DNA from: Pectinophora gossypiella
Taxonomy: Eukaryota; Arthropoda; Insecta; Lepidoptera; Gelechiidae
Assembly: GCF_024362695.1 (NCBI RefSeq)
Contig: NC_065420.1
Coordinates: 9,959,420-10,023,419 of the forward strand
DNA: 64,000 bases
Direction: 5' to 3'
Positions within the stretch are counted from its first letter, which is position 1, and the number at the start of each line of letters is the position of its first letter. The notes below the pieces were generated by a model, which searched no databases, was not told the DNA's origin, and saw only the letters and a program-made list of their open reading frames with translations. A program made the translations under genes and the position numbers. Positions 19,185 to 30,469 of the stretch are shown in pieces.

Positions 19185-19672
19185 TTTTTGCTCAAATATT
19201 TTTTGTGTAAGTATAACACTTTTTTTTTTTGAAAAATCGAATCCAAGTGTTGTCTCATGTGCAAAAACCAGTAAAAATGCAATGAAGCTGACTGTCCCCT
19301 TAGCGACATGGTATCTACGACTGGGTTGTCCGATCAATTGAATCGGACACAATTTGAATTTGATTTGATTGTCAGTTTTGAAAATACTGCCGTCCTTTAC
19401 TTACGACAAACATCCGTCTTGCTTTTTACTATTTGTAATCGCTTTAGTGCAAATTTGATATGTTGTTGTTGTCTTTTTTTTTGTGTGTGGTGTCCTTTTA
19501 TAATAAACTATTTCTATTCTATTCTACTTACTATAAGAACATGAACGCGATAGAACTAGTTTGAAAACAATCAAACTAAACTTAAACTAAGTTTGTGTTT
19601 GCCAGAATAGCCATCATTATTCATTGGAATGGTAACGTAGCGGTTATGTATCACAATTTTGTTCCCGCTATC

Positions 19673-19728
19673 GCCAACGTTCATACCACGTTGAACACAC
19701 CGGTTCTCGTCCGATCACCGAAGTTAAG
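19673..19728 (+). pseudogene. 5S rRNA gene, 5' half (bases 1-56) of a split copy
   Basis: Normal upstream block and gene up to GAAGTTAAG, then unrelated DNA (GTGGTTCGATACGG). The other half is at 20772-20860 and repeats bases 30-56. Confidence 0.9.
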
Positions 19729-20771
19729 GTGGTTCGATACGGTTAGCTAGGCGCTCAAGCGTCAATAGATGGCGTTGGTGCCTTAATTTGACATAATTAT
19801 TTATTTTTGGATTTTATACACAATATTGTTTCAAAGTTATACGTTTGCCGGTAATAGCGTAATATTTGTCATGATTTAACTAAATTTCAATTGAGTTGCA
19901 GTTCACGTAATACTTTTATTTGAATAAATAAAAGTTACCACCAAAAGCCGAACATCTCACACACACATTGATAGTTATGTTTGTTTACGAAACCAATTAC
20001 TAATTTCGCCAGTTTAAACGTCAACGGAATAGTCTAGTTGGATGAATAACAGGATTCTATATGAGATGGGTCTGGCTGGATGCTAGGGTTCCAACCTCGC
20101 TTTATTATTACTTTTTTTTATTGTAACATTTTTTTCCCATTTATCCTGCTTAGTTTTTGCTACAAATTGCTGTTAAAATATTTGATTTTATTTCATATTA
20201 TTATTTATATATATATATATTATTTTATTATATTATTATTATTATTATATTATTATATTATATATAGCTACAAACCCATGTACTGACTGACTGACTGACT
20301 GACTCACTGACAGGGTTGTTCTCCCAGAAGGAGCGTCGGGGGGTAAAAATGATGTATGGGGGGTGTGATCAAGATCTTCCGGTGAGTATGGGAAAACTTC
20401 CAGATCTTGGAAAACTGCTCCGCATCAGGCAGACACCCTACGGCCTGGTGCAACTATCGCACCTGGAATGATTCTTTTTTCAAAAAACCTATTTAATTCT
20501 TGGTCAAATTCTATTGTGGGTGAAAAAAAATAAAAATGGCTGAAAAACAAGATGGCCGCCATACAAAATTTTATTTTTTCCGAAAATGTCTCGGGGGTAA
20601 AAAATATGTATGGGAATGTAATCGGAGTGTCTTGTCGAGTATGGAAATACTTCTTGATCTTCAGAAACTGCTCCGCATCAGGCAGACACCCTACGGCCTG
20701 GCGCAACTATCGCACCTGGAATGATTCTTTTTTCACAAAACCTACTTAAATCTTGGTCAAATTTTATCACG
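19729..20771. mobile_element. Unidentified 1.04-kb insertion inside a 5S gene
   Basis: It separates the two halves of a 5S gene and is bordered by a 27-base direct repeat of 5S bases 30-56 (19702-19728 and 20772-20798), as a long target duplication would be. It contains a (TA)n stretch near 20206-20265, a (GACT)n run at 20282-20310, and two copies of a ~250-base unit (about 20335-20515 and 20590-20770) sharing CTGCTCCGCATCAGGCAGAC and CGCACCTGGAATGATTC. No reverse-transcriptase or transposase motif was seen. Confidence 0.65.
20335..20770. repeat. Two tandem ~250-base units within the 5S insertion
   Basis: CTGCTCCGCATCAGGCAGAC, ACCCTACGGCCTGG.GCAACT and ATCGCACCTGGAATGATTCT occur at about 20415-20475 and again at about 20668-20726, with similar leading and trailing sequence. 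The offset is about 250 bases. Confidence 0.8.
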
Positions 20772-20860
20772 GGTTCTCGTCCGATCACCGAAGTTAAGCA
20801 ACGTCGGGCGCGGTTAGTACTTGGATGGGTGACCGCCTGGGAATACCGCGTAATGTTGGC
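20772..20860 (+). pseudogene. 5S rRNA gene, 3' part (bases 30-118) of a split copy
   Basis: Begins GGTTCTCGTCCG and runs unchanged to GTTGGC plus TTTTT. It keeps the internal control boxes but lacks bases 1-29 and the normal upstream block. A class-A spacer follows, in register with the 605-base period. Confidence 0.9.
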
Positions 20861-21347
20861 TTTTTGCTCAAATATTTTTTGTGTAAGTATAACCCTTTTT
20901 TTGAACCATCGAATTCAACTGTTGTCTCATGTGCAAAAACCAGTAAAAATGCAATGATGCTGGCTGACTGTCCCCTTAGCCACATGGTATCTACGACTGG
21001 GTTGTCCGATCAATTGAATCGGACACAATTTGAATTTGATTCGCTTGACAGTCTTGAAAATACTGCCCTCCTTTACTTACGACAAACATCCGTCTTGCTT
21101 TTTACTATTTATAATTGTTTTAGTGGAAATTTGATATGATATTGTTGTCTTTTTTTTGTGTGTGGTGTCCTTTTATAAAAGACTATTTCTATTCTATTCT
21201 ACTTACTATAAGAACATGAACGCGATAGAACTAGTTTGAAAACAATCAAACTAAAATTAAACTAAGTTTGTGTCTGCCAGAATAGCCATCATTATTCATT
21301 GGAATGGCAACGTAGCGGTTATGTATCACAATTTTGTTCCCGCTATC

Positions 21348-21465
21348 GCCAACGTTCATACCACGTTGAACACACCGGTTCTCGTCCGATCACCGAAGTT
21401 AAGCAACGTCGGGCGCGGTTAGTACTTGGATGGGTGACCGCCTGGGAATACCGCGTAATGTTGGC
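21348..21465 (+). rRNA. 5S ribosomal RNA gene, copy 6 (complete)
   Basis: 118-base body identical to copy 1, T-run terminator, class-A spacer, and a 605-base offset to the next copy. Confidence 0.95.
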
Positions 21466-21952
21466 TTTTTGCTCAAATATTTTTTGTGTAAGTATAACCC
21501 TTTTTTTGAACCATCGAATTCAACTGTTGTCTCATGTGCAAAAACCAGTAAAAATGCAATGATGCTGGCTGACTGTCCCCTTAGCCACATGGTATCTACG
21601 ACTGGGTTGTCCGATCAATTGAATCGGACACAATTTGAATTTGATTCGCTTGACAATCTTGAAAATACTGCCGTCCTTTACTTACGACAAACATCCGTCT
21701 TGCTTTTTACTATTTATAATTGTTTTAGTGGAAATTTGATATGATATTGTTGTCTTTTTTTTGTGTGTGGTGTCCTTTTATAATAGACTATTTCTATTCT
21801 ATTCTACTTACTATAAGAACATGAACGCGATAGAACTAGTTTAAAAACAATCAAACTAAAATTAAACTAAGTTTGTGTCTGCCAGAATAGCCATCATTAT
21901 TCATTGGAATGGCAACGTAGCGGTTATGTATCACAATTTTGTTCCCACTATC

Positions 21953-22070
21953 GCCAACGTTCATACCACGTTGAACACACCGGTTCTCGTCCGATCACCG
22001 AAGTTAAGCAACGTCGGGCGCGGTTAGTACTTGGATGGGTGACCGCCTGGGAATACCGCGTAATGTTGGC
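21953..22070 (+). rRNA. 5S ribosomal RNA gene, copy 7 (complete)
   Basis: 118-base body identical to copy 1 with TTTTT terminator. It is followed by a class-B spacer, so the spacer class switches between neighbouring units. Confidence 0.95.
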
Positions 22071-22425
22071 TTTTTGCAATATTATTTTTGAACAATCGTA
22101 TTTGAGTGATGTCTTGTGAAATGTGCACTTACATAAAGTTGCAACCAGTAAAAAGTGCAATGGATACACTTTTTTTTAACGTGACTTTCGTTCGTATTAT
22201 ATTTTCCATCCCTCGGAACCTATTCGGGCCTGATGCATCGGGCAAATATAAAAATATATGGCTAAATAATGGCCTCGCCTCAAATGGCATACACTAGCTT
22301 CCCGGACAATCGATACCTACCCATTTCCTCTACGTTGGTAAGCAAAAACAGTATAAACCGATATCAATTTTGTTTAAGAAATAAGTATAGCAACGGTTAT
22401 GTATCACAATTTTGTTCCCGCTATC

Positions 22426-22543
22426 GCCAACGTTCATACCACGTTGAACACACCGGTTCTCGTCCGATCACCGAAGTTAAGCAACGTCGGGCGCGGTTAG
22501 TACTTGGATGGGTGACCGCCTGGGAATACCGCGTAATGTTGGC
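22426..22543 (+). rRNA. 5S ribosomal RNA gene, copy 8 (complete, last of array)
   Basis: 118-base body identical to copy 1 with TTTTT terminator. The sequence after 22555 matches neither spacer class, marking the right edge of the array. Confidence 0.95.
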
Positions 22544-22559
22544 TTTTTGCTCGATTATT

Positions 22560-23372
22560 GTTTTATTACATTTTTAAAACAAACGACAACATTCTTTTGC
22601 ATACAAGTTTTTTCTTCATATCGTACTTACCTGGATTTCATATTTATATTTAAAAATCCCTCATAAATATTCAGAATAAACTCATCTGTATATGTAATGA
22701 AAAAATGGCGACTCGTTGTCACAAAACGCCTTGGAAGTCAACGGTCAATGTTTCCGTATTTATTTAATTTACGCAAACTTAATAAAAAGTCATGCTTATT
22801 CATAAATTCAACCTTGAATCAAATTAACCGCAGATAGCCTGTTGATAAATGTATAATGAGTTTAATGAGTGTTAAGAGTATTTGGGTGCTTTCTATATTC
22901 AATAGTGGTAATGTATGAATGTATTTAACTCAATTAAAAAAAAAAAACATTTACTTCATTGTAGGCGTAGGCAGGTAGACGGTGATATACGATATTTTAT
23001 ATTCAACATTTAATTTTCTTTTCATTAATATTTAGATTCGATCAATTTGAAAGTTTAATTCTTCATTGACGCGTATTCGTAGTTCGTACGCTGTTGGTTG
23101 GTTTTACAAAAGCAGGTAAAGGTACTTTTTATTTCAGTGACCACCCCATCAAGTCCCCCTTAGACCCCTTAATCCATCATCATGATGGATAATCCTTGGG
23201 ATTCCATCCAAATGACGATTAAAATATTTTTGTAACATTAGTGTCATTGAAACTATACCAGCGGTTGACGGAAAACAAAACTTCTCGTTGAAAGCCCGCC
23301 AAATGTTTGTATTTTTTAATGACGTTATGTTGTTATAGAATCTATAATATAATAATTATGATGTATGCCTCC
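22560..23372. other. No recognised feature
   Basis: AT-rich DNA. A TTTATTTCAG followed by CACCCCATCAAGTCCCC near 23130 looks like a splice acceptor, but no reading frame of note follows. Confidence 0.35.
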
Positions 23373-23518
23373 GTACAGTCATGAGCAATATCATGTACTA
23401 CTTTAGTACCCTGTCGCACTATCATATTTGACATTTAATGAGACTTATGGTTTAATTTGTCAGAATAGTTAATGTGCCATGGTTTCAAAGTGTATACATA
23501 TAGTACTCGTGATCGTAC
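23373..23518. mobile_element. GTAC-ended MITE, copy 2
   Basis: GTACAGTCATGAGCAATATC to ACTCGTGATCGTAC, with TACCCTGTCGCACTATCATA and CATTTAATGAGAC inside, parallel to copy 1 at 13751. Confidence 0.75.
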
Positions 23519-24475
23519 AAGGAACAGTGAAGGCACCATCTGAGCCTACATACCTGCTTTGTTCTAAAAATTCGCTACTCATTAACCTCTTAAGGCCGAG
23601 ATTTGGATTTTAAAAGGACATTCGGTGTTACGACTACTTAAATTACACATACGAGCAGATAGGTAATTCAGAAGTAATCAGAATACAATTTACACCCACT
23701 TTTGACGAGTTAAAGTGAGAGGTAAATTATGCAAGTATATCGAAATAAACGTCAAAATACCTCCGAAATAGGTCTTTCAATATCATATTTTTTAGGAGGT
23801 ACTTTGTGTGTGGGGTAGGATTTAAGTTAATCTAATGAAATAGTGATTATGAACGTAGATAAAAATGCCTAGGTGTGGTTTATTGTTGTTATCTTTATCT
23901 TTAGGGACAGTTTTTCATGATACGAGAAATGGTGGTGGATTTTTTTTAATTAGGACATCTGCGATATTTGTCGCGATAGTATAACCGTGCAGAACTCGCT
24001 GCAGTCGAAGTGCACTTCACTCAAAGTTTTCGTTACGATGTCACTAACACTCTGTATAGTGTGCATAGCACTCACTTCTCGCCAGCTATGTTGTCATAAA
24101 AGATTGGTGGGGGTTCCGTAAAAGTTCCGTAAGGTAAAAGGTGCTAAAAGAAAGTCTCATCTGCGTTTTTAGTCTTTAAAAAGTTAATATAAGACATGAA
24201 GGTACGCACGACAAATCTTAGCAGAGATGGCACAATAAAACCGGGCGTCCGGAGAATGAAACGGACCCTTTACTGCAGTAGGTAAATAAACATACCGCCG
24301 AATTACAGTATTTTGTCTACCGTTTATCAATATTATATTGTTTATCTTTGCTGTATTAATTTAACTGGCATTTTATCAGTGACCGAAATCGACGTGCTCG
24401 TAAATTATATGGTATTATAATGTACACGTGTAGATATTACGATACTACCTAGCTAGTTATAATTTTAGTTATAAT
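23519..24475. other. Mostly unrecognised; partial foldback MITE at 24000-24056
   Basis: 24013-24056 (TTCACTCAAAGTTTTCGTTA, CGATGTCACTAACAC) is one arm end of the GTTAGTGACATCG family. The rest shows no gene, RNA or known repeat. Confidence 0.4.
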
Positions 24476-24620
24476 TAAATCAAAATCAAATCAAATATAC
24501 TTTATTGCACAGAACTAAAATTTCAACAATCAGACAAAACACATGAATACAGTACAATTTGGGCGGCCTTATTGCTATAGAGCAATTTCTGTGCAATTAA
24601 CTGTTACTTGTCTCTAATTT
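24476..24620 (-). repeat. Retroelement 3' end, reversed
   Basis: AAATCAAAATCAAATCAAAT, then ACTTTATTGCACAGAAC and GGGCGGCCTTATTGC. Read on the minus strand this is a common lepidopteran non-LTR tail ending in GCAATAAAGT plus ATTTGATTT repeats. Confidence 0.6.
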
Positions 24621-24624
24621 GTCT

Positions 24625-24933
24625 CACGATTATTTGGACTTACGATCCGGAGGTCTCAGTTTCGAATCCCGGTGGGGACATATCACAAAATCACTTTGTG
24701 AACCCTGGTTTGGTGAGGACATTACAGACTGATCACGCGATTGTCCGAGTGTAAGATGATCCGTGCTTCGGAAGGCACGTTAAGCCGTTGGTCCGGGAAG
24801 TAGTAATTTAGTAGTAATTTACCGGACCAACGGCTATACTTACTGATGTAAGTACGTAGTCGTTACATGAGATATGTCAGATGCCGTTGGCGGCTCAATA
24901 ATAACCCTGACACCAAACACACGATAGAAGAAG
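24625..24933 (+). repeat. GACCTCCGTGG SINE, degenerate copy
   Basis: Damaged head (ACGATCCGGAGGTCTCAGTT with CGAATCCCGGTGGGGACAT), then body words CGTGCTTCGGAAGGCACGTT and ACACGATAGAAGAAG. A short local duplication around GTAGTAATTTA inverts GGTCCGG/CCGGACC inside it. Confidence 0.7.
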
Positions 24934-24939
24934 ACTTAT

Positions 24940-25550
24940 CTCTAATAAAACTAAATACCTACCTACTTAGGTACTACCTACTAACATTTCTTGTACAGTT
25001 TCATAAGTATCTTAAACTGTAAGAAGTATTATGTGTTTCGTAAAAATAGTCTCAGAATAAAAATAGATACAAATAACAAAGTGCAAAATGTAAGCTTGAT
25101 GCATACAGAGTCGGCAGAGCGCATGCTGGTCGGAACACCGGCTTTTTGCGGTTTCATACAAAGTGCTGCGACCCGAACCTTTTGTACTTCCTGGTTCTCT
25201 GTGTAACATAGTCCTCTCTGTGTAAACGGGTATATTACCACTACCTAGCTTAATAAATAAACGTTAATTAAAAGGGCTTGAGTCAACAACTCGTGTGTAT
25301 GTTTTCGTATTTTTATGGTCACACTTCCTACAATGTTTCTCTGGCAACACACATGCGGCCCTTTATTTTTAGCTCAAAAGAAGTTAATTGCATTTAGAAT
25401 CTGTATTTAGCTTCCGTCTCTGACGGCGAGAAATGGTATTTTCTGCCCTGTAGAGTCATAATGATCAGTCTTACTAAGACTCCAGCTGTATACCTAAATG
25501 TTGCACTGCATCCGAATAATTCCGAGTGTATTATTTATAGTGGTCGGATC
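24940..25550. other. No recognised feature
   Basis: AT-rich DNA dense in TACCTA/TAGGTA words near 24955-24985. A 71-codon open frame at 24991-25206 has no recognisable domain. Confidence 0.35.
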
Positions 25551-25955
25551 AGCTGATGGTCGCGAGTGGAGACGCGGGCGCGTTGCGCGGTGATCGGCGC
25601 CGGCGCACATCCCCGCTGCCGCGACATAACGCTGCACGTGCGCGGAGTACACACGCCACCGGCGGCGCGCCCGCGGCTACCACTACCACCACCTACCATC
25701 CGCCACCACCAGCCAAAGCTCCGCACTAACTTGCATAATTTGTTTATTAACCCAACGCGCTGTAACAACAATTTCTAGTCAGTGATTTTATGATGTAACG
25801 ACTCGGCCCTTTATTAATTCGTCATTACATAATTTTTAAATAATAATAAACTGAAGTGGGTGACATTGCATTAAGAGTGTTTGTGTATTTGGATAGTTGA
25901 GGCTATCTAGAGATTGGAGGATATTGAACCCTGTTGGTTGGTGATAAGCTGCAAG
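25540..25955 (+). promoter_or_regulatory. GC-rich promoter and leader of an unidentified gene
   Basis: 25555-25715 is far richer in GC and CpG than anything around it (GCGGGCGCGTTGCGCGG, CGGCGCGCCCGCGG). It precedes a start codon with a good context (GCAAGATGC) and an open exon ending in a strong donor. This is inferred to be a start region; the exact transcription start is unknown. Confidence 0.5.
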
Positions 25956-26052
25956 ATGCGGAGCGACGTGTTGACGCCGAGTGAGCTGGAGGGGACGGAC
26001 TACCTCCTCTCCTCCACCATGAGGCTTGAAGACAGTTTTCTACAAATACTTG
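25956..26052 (+). CDS. Candidate first coding exon, product not recognised
   Basis: The ATG opens 32 codons beginning MRSDVLTPSELEG and ending RLEDSFLQIL, then a G and the donor GTGAGTGG (phase 1). An in-frame TAA lies upstream (GATAAG), so this ATG is the first possible. The GC-rich promoter-like stretch upstream supports a real gene. The sequence is acidic with no signal peptide, so it would be cytosolic or nuclear. No later exon could be found, so intron 1 is probably long and may span much of the window to the right. Confidence 0.6.
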
Positions 26053-26054
26053 GT

Positions 26055-26603
26055 GAGTGGCACTTTCATACACCTACCTACATATAATACGTATACTATG
26101 TATCTATACCATGTAAATATCAAGTCTGCATTTCTTTTTTAAAAGATTTTTCGGGGAGCAAGTGTAAATCCGTTCTGTATATAGATAAAATGATATGACA
26201 GAACATTTCCTTTTTTATTTGGTCCTTTAAAACGTGAATTATTACGGTTCTTTATTGTATAAAATATTTAAAAGAAAACAAAGTATCGAGCTTATTTTTA
26301 AAATAAAATGAATCTCTTTTCTTCAAAGTACACCTAAAACAACCTTGGGGTCGAAGGAGGTTTAATATTATGTTGTTATTTACTTGTTTACATTACAAGC
26401 CATGTATTCGAACAATAACAAGGTCGAGTGTTTAGTTAGGGCCACGTAGAGTCAAATATGATAAAGATATTTATACAAGACTAGAATAAACCACCGACAA
26501 CCTTGATGATATTTTTGATACCTATTCGTGATAGGTATTAGACACTTTTGATAAAAGATGAAATTCATTTCCATGATGTACCTGTTTAAAATTAGGTTTT
26601 TAT
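26055..26603. other. Intron or intergenic DNA, no recognised feature
   Basis: AT-rich; nothing recognised. Confidence 0.35.
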
Positions 26604-26982
26604 ATGATATAAGAAAACCAGGTAGGTACCTATGCTCAAAACTGACAGCTAACATTTCAAGGTTAGCCCAGCTGAAGACATCCCGCCCTGTATTGCCATT
26701 TCGTAATAAATAAATTACCCACGACCAATGTTTATATATTTACTTTGCAAGGAATTTTTCTTTTTAGTAAAAGATTTACTTACAGTTTTCATATTTTTTA
26801 TATATGTGACAAGTAATAGTAATTAAATACATTAGTCATTAATTCACTTAATTTTCAATAATAAAATTTACGTCCTTGGAATGTTGGAGATACCAATTTA
26901 ACGGTAACACTTGCGTCACCAAAGGGATAGCAATGGCGGCTTGTCATAGGATTGGGCATACCTGGTTTTCTTATACCATGGT
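26604..26982. mobile_element. MITE with ATAAGAAAACC ends, second copy (reversed)
   Basis: GATATAAGAAAACCAGGTA on the left and TACCTGGTTTTCTTATACC on the right, with internal blocks shared in reverse order with 13244-13632 (GACAGCTAACATTTCAAGGT, CGTCCTTGGAATGTTGGAGA). Confidence 0.75.
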
Positions 26983-26984
26983 AT

Positions 26985-28660
26985 CTACTAGCTATCTATC
27001 TACTAGAAGCGACATATTGGTATAAGTATTTGTTATGCTAACATAAATTACGCAATAACCTACAAAAGTAGGCACTCGTCTTATCATTTAATTCGAATGA
27101 TAGTTTATCACATAATGTGTACATCTTAGCAACACTATTATAAAACTACAAATGGGTATTATTTCACAATAATAAACTGATAAAAATATAGGTAACATCG
27201 GCTGTTCCCTTTTAGATACCTAAACCACATTTGATAATATTTAAAGAGCATTGACACGAATTTATTCCGAAAGTCATGGTTCGTAGTTAGAGATTTAATT
27301 AGTATCTAATTTAGTTTTTCGGTGACTGCACAAACCATAATAGGTGTTTACCAAATGTTGTAGATACCTACTTACACTTTGTCTTTACATAACCTATGTT
27401 ATTATGATGCAATCATCAGGCCTGTATCTTCAAACGGGTAGGCAGAGGTGTATAGTAAATATACGGCATACACCTACTCCTCACCAGCTAAATCAAATCA
27501 AATCAATTTATTTGCGAGAACACATAGAATACAATAAAGGTGGTAAAATAATGCTATGATTAAGTTCTATGTAATAGGGGGTGAGCCTATTGTCATTCAC
27601 CGGGCACAAATCCTATAAGAGAAAAAAAGAAAAAGAGAGAAAAGAGATTTTATACGGATAAGAGAGGGGGGGAGTCTTTTGTAATTATTTCTTTTTATTT
27701 TGGTGCAATAAAGTATAATTTGTATTTGTAAATCCTGAATCTCACGTGATATCAATTATCTATGATACAAACATGAATTCAAAGTCGATTTCAGTGGTTT
27801 AGAGCCCTAGCTGGGATTTGAACCCATGCGCTTTCCGCACAGGGCTATCACGGACATTTCGGTAAAAAAAAATGTTTTTTGTAATAAATACTGCGAATAT
27901 ATTTCGGTAATGAAGTAACTAAAATCTGCCTCGTTTATCTTATGTTTTGCAATGCTAATGTGATTCCTAATTTACTTACCTACAGTTTAAATCTAAGTGT
28001 AATATGAGTTTCTGTCACGTAAAATTTTAATACTTTATAGGCATAACCACTTTATAACCTGTAAATAATATTATGATTAATTAATGATTACAAAATGTTT
28101 TGTGCGCAATAAAATGAAACACAATAAACAAATAAACAAGGTAAAAACAATTTAAGGAGCAATAAATATATTTTTTTTGCTAAACAAGTTTTTTACGCAT
28201 AGATAATTAACTGACAGAAAATTAAACATAGATTATGTAATAAAATATATACTTATATTTTATACAAGTAATAATACGTCTTTGCAGTTATAACTTATAA
28301 GCAGGTAACTTCTTATTTTCTTCTATTTACGTAACAATACTTAATAGCGTTCCTGGGACGGAATGTCTCAATGTCATGTCATTGAGAATGACTATACTAT
28401 AGTACTTCTATACAACTAGTTAGTTAATTACTTGATTGCTTCATACCAGTCTCATTGCGAGACGACAGTGCTAATAATGATCTATTACATATGCTTCACA
28501 CAATTAGTTGTGAGTTTTTGATAAAACACTTAACTAAAGATACAATCATAACTATTTGATTCTCAAACTATAATTAATTAGATAGACTTTACTAGGGCTT
28601 TATTAGAAACATGTATTCCATTAGGCATAATAGCCCCACTGCTGCTGTATTCAATTAGAC
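26985..28660. other. Repeat-poor stretch with two retroelement scraps
   Basis: 27487-27605 (AATCAAATCAAATCAATTTA, then TTGTCATTCACCGGGCACAA) is a reversed non-LTR 3' tail. 27800-27857 is a reversed tRNA-like SINE head (B box read as GGTTCAAATCC on the minus strand). The rest shows no gene or repeat. Confidence 0.45.
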
Positions 28661-28669
28661 TGTGGTTTA

Positions 28670-28810
28670 AGCGCACGGTGCGTTTTTTCCATCCCCTTAC
28701 CATGCCCTTAGGGGTGATTTTCGGGATAAAAGCTATCCTATGTTCTTCACTAGGTCTTAAACTATCTCTATACCAAACATCTAAATTGGTTCAATGGTTT
28801 AAACTTGAAA
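28670..28810. repeat. Dispersed repeat CTATCCTATG...CTCTATACCAAA
   Basis: GGGATAAAAGCTATCCTATG, CTTAAACTATCTCTATACCA and TCTAAATTGGTTCAATGGTT resemble in reverse the block at 33905-33990. It is a widespread lepidopteran repeat, possibly Helitron-related. Confidence 0.5.
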
Positions 28811-28878
28811 AGGTTACAGACAGAGTTATTTTTGCATGTATATTGTATAATATTAGTGGATCTAAGATTAAAAATACA

Positions 28879-29086
28879 GGGTGTTAGTGACATCGTAACG
28901 AATACTGAGGGGGATGATTCAGACCTTGATTCTGAGTCAATATCAAGTGGAATTTCCTGTCGGAAAATACGTTACAATTTTAGTTTATTTTTTTATTTTC
29001 TGTTCCATACTTTTGCGACGGAAAATTCCACTTGATATCAACTCAGAATCATGGTCTTAATCATCTCTCAGTTTTTGTTACATAGT
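28879..29086. mobile_element. Foldback MITE, GTTAGTGACATCG family
   Basis: GGTGTTAGTGACATCGTAAC, ACTGAGGGGGATGATTCAGA and GATATCAAGTGGAATTTCC are mirrored by GGAAAATTCCACTTGATATC and AACTCAGAATCATGGTCTTA. The right tip has decayed. Confidence 0.8.
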
Positions 29087-29089
29087 ATA

Positions 29090-29345
29090 TCAAAAACAAA
29101 GTCGCTTTTTCTGTCCCTATATCCCTATGTAGATACGCTTTAATCTTTAAAACTACGCAACGTATTTTGATGCGGTTTTTTTAATAGATAGTAATTCAAG
29201 AGGAAGGTTTATATGTATAATAACATCCATTAAATAGTGGAGAAATACTGTTATTTTTGAGGTTTTTAATATGATGTCGTAAATAATTTCAGTTTTTCCT
29301 CAGCGTTGCACCCGAGCGAAGCCGGGGCGGGTCGCGAGTTATAAG
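29090..29345 (+). repeat. Dispersed repeat ending CCGAGCGAAGCCGGGGCGGG
   Basis: TTTAAAACTACGCAACG, TGATGCGGTTTTTTTAATAG and the end CCCGAGCGAAGCCGGGGCGG are typical of a very common lepidopteran repeat with the GAAGCCGGGGCGGG end. No coding part is left. Confidence 0.5.
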
Positions 29346-29584
29346 TAGCAGTTAGTTGATAATAGCTTCGTGAATTTATGTAGAACCACAAGTAAAGTAT
29401 ACATCCGATAAGAGTATCTGAAAATTGTCTTTATCCTCTCTATTCAACCCGGAAGGATTTAGTGTGAACACAAAAGTGGCAAAACAGGTTTTCGCTCATA
29501 GCTCCTACGATAATTACACTTGTTTCTTGAATAAGTAGGTTGGACCATTGATGTTTAATAATGTTACTATAGGGTTAGACATAC

Positions 29585-29870
29585 AAAACAAACGCCCGTA
29601 ATCCCGAATGGGGTGGGCAGAGACACAAGTCGAAGCTAACCTGCAGCCAAGAAGTTAAGTCAAAATGTGAAGTAGATTAGGTGACGGCTTAATATACCTG
29701 CTTAAAATGGTGGACATAAAAAAATCGACTCAAGTTCTGTTGGCAGGATTTTAACACGTCTCCGGCATCTAACATAACATAAATCTTTATTGCACTCAGA
29801 TCAAACAATAAAAGACAATAACAATTAGCATCTCTTCTTTTAATACGTACTTAGTTATACAAAAGAATCG
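29585..29870 (-). repeat. Two reversed retroelement 3' tails
   Basis: 29595-29700 (CCCGTAATCCCGAATGGGGT, GGGCAGAGAC) belongs to the CACGCCCGTAATCCC family seen at 57000 and 54180. 29770-29830 (AACATAACATAAATCTTTAT, TGCACTC) is a second tail. Confidence 0.55.
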
Positions 29871-29879
29871 ATCGACCTA

Positions 29880-30465
29880 ACGAACGTTACAACACTAGCT
29901 TACGTTGACTGACAGATCTCATTCTTAGCGCGCATTGAGACTACTGTAAAATGTTATCTTTATTGAAATATAATCACTAATTGTACCGTGAAAGTTTATC
30001 TGCCCATAACAATATCGTCTATAACATGTTGTAATCTCTTTAGCAGCCTTGTCAGCTGCGAAGGTATTCGCGGAAAGATAAGGAGTAAAATACATTCGAA
30101 TATTTAATCCTAATCAATATCCGTTATAAAATTATTAGGTATATACTATTTTCTTCCTTATCTTATGGATTGTATATTATAATGATGTACTTTAAGCAGA
30201 ATTATGTTCCCAACCTCTGATAAAATAATACGAGTTTAATATAGGTAAATTGTGTGGTCGTCCTATAAACAACCTTGGGCAGAGTTGACTAAATTGTCGC
30301 TTTGATTACTTCTGCTGTCCGAAATTATGAACTATTTACGGCCACATACTTTATAAGATTTGTGATACAGGCGATGGCCTGGGCTTTAGCCAAGTTGCAA
30401 GTTGTTGGTGGGGTTGGCATCAGGTGACTTGTCAAATCAATTCCATATACCTATAAATATAAGTA
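29880..30465. other. No recognised feature
   Basis: AT-rich DNA; nothing recognised. Confidence 0.35.
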
Positions 30466-30469
30466 ATTA

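Larger units (their letters stand above)
15860..22543 (+). repeat. 5S rDNA array, about 6.7 kb, seven loci, two spacer classes
   Basis: Full genes: 15886, 18588, 21348, 21953, 22426. Deleted gene: 19144. Split gene: 19673 plus 20772. Spacer class A starts GCTCAAATATTTTTTGTG and follows copies at 15886, 19144, 20772 and 21348; successive class-A units have a period of 605 bases. Class B starts GCAAT and follows 18588 and 21953 (periods 556 and 473). A and B share a faint common start (GAACAATCG..., GTCT.ATGTG, CCAGTAAAAA.TGCAATG) and then diverge. A block of about 30 bases just upstream (TTATGTATCACAATTTTGTT) is shared by all units and is a likely upstream promoter part. Confidence 0.9.

Noticed and set aside
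23130..23225. Possible exon after TTTATTTCAG
   Set aside because: All frames close quickly and no donor follows at a sensible place.
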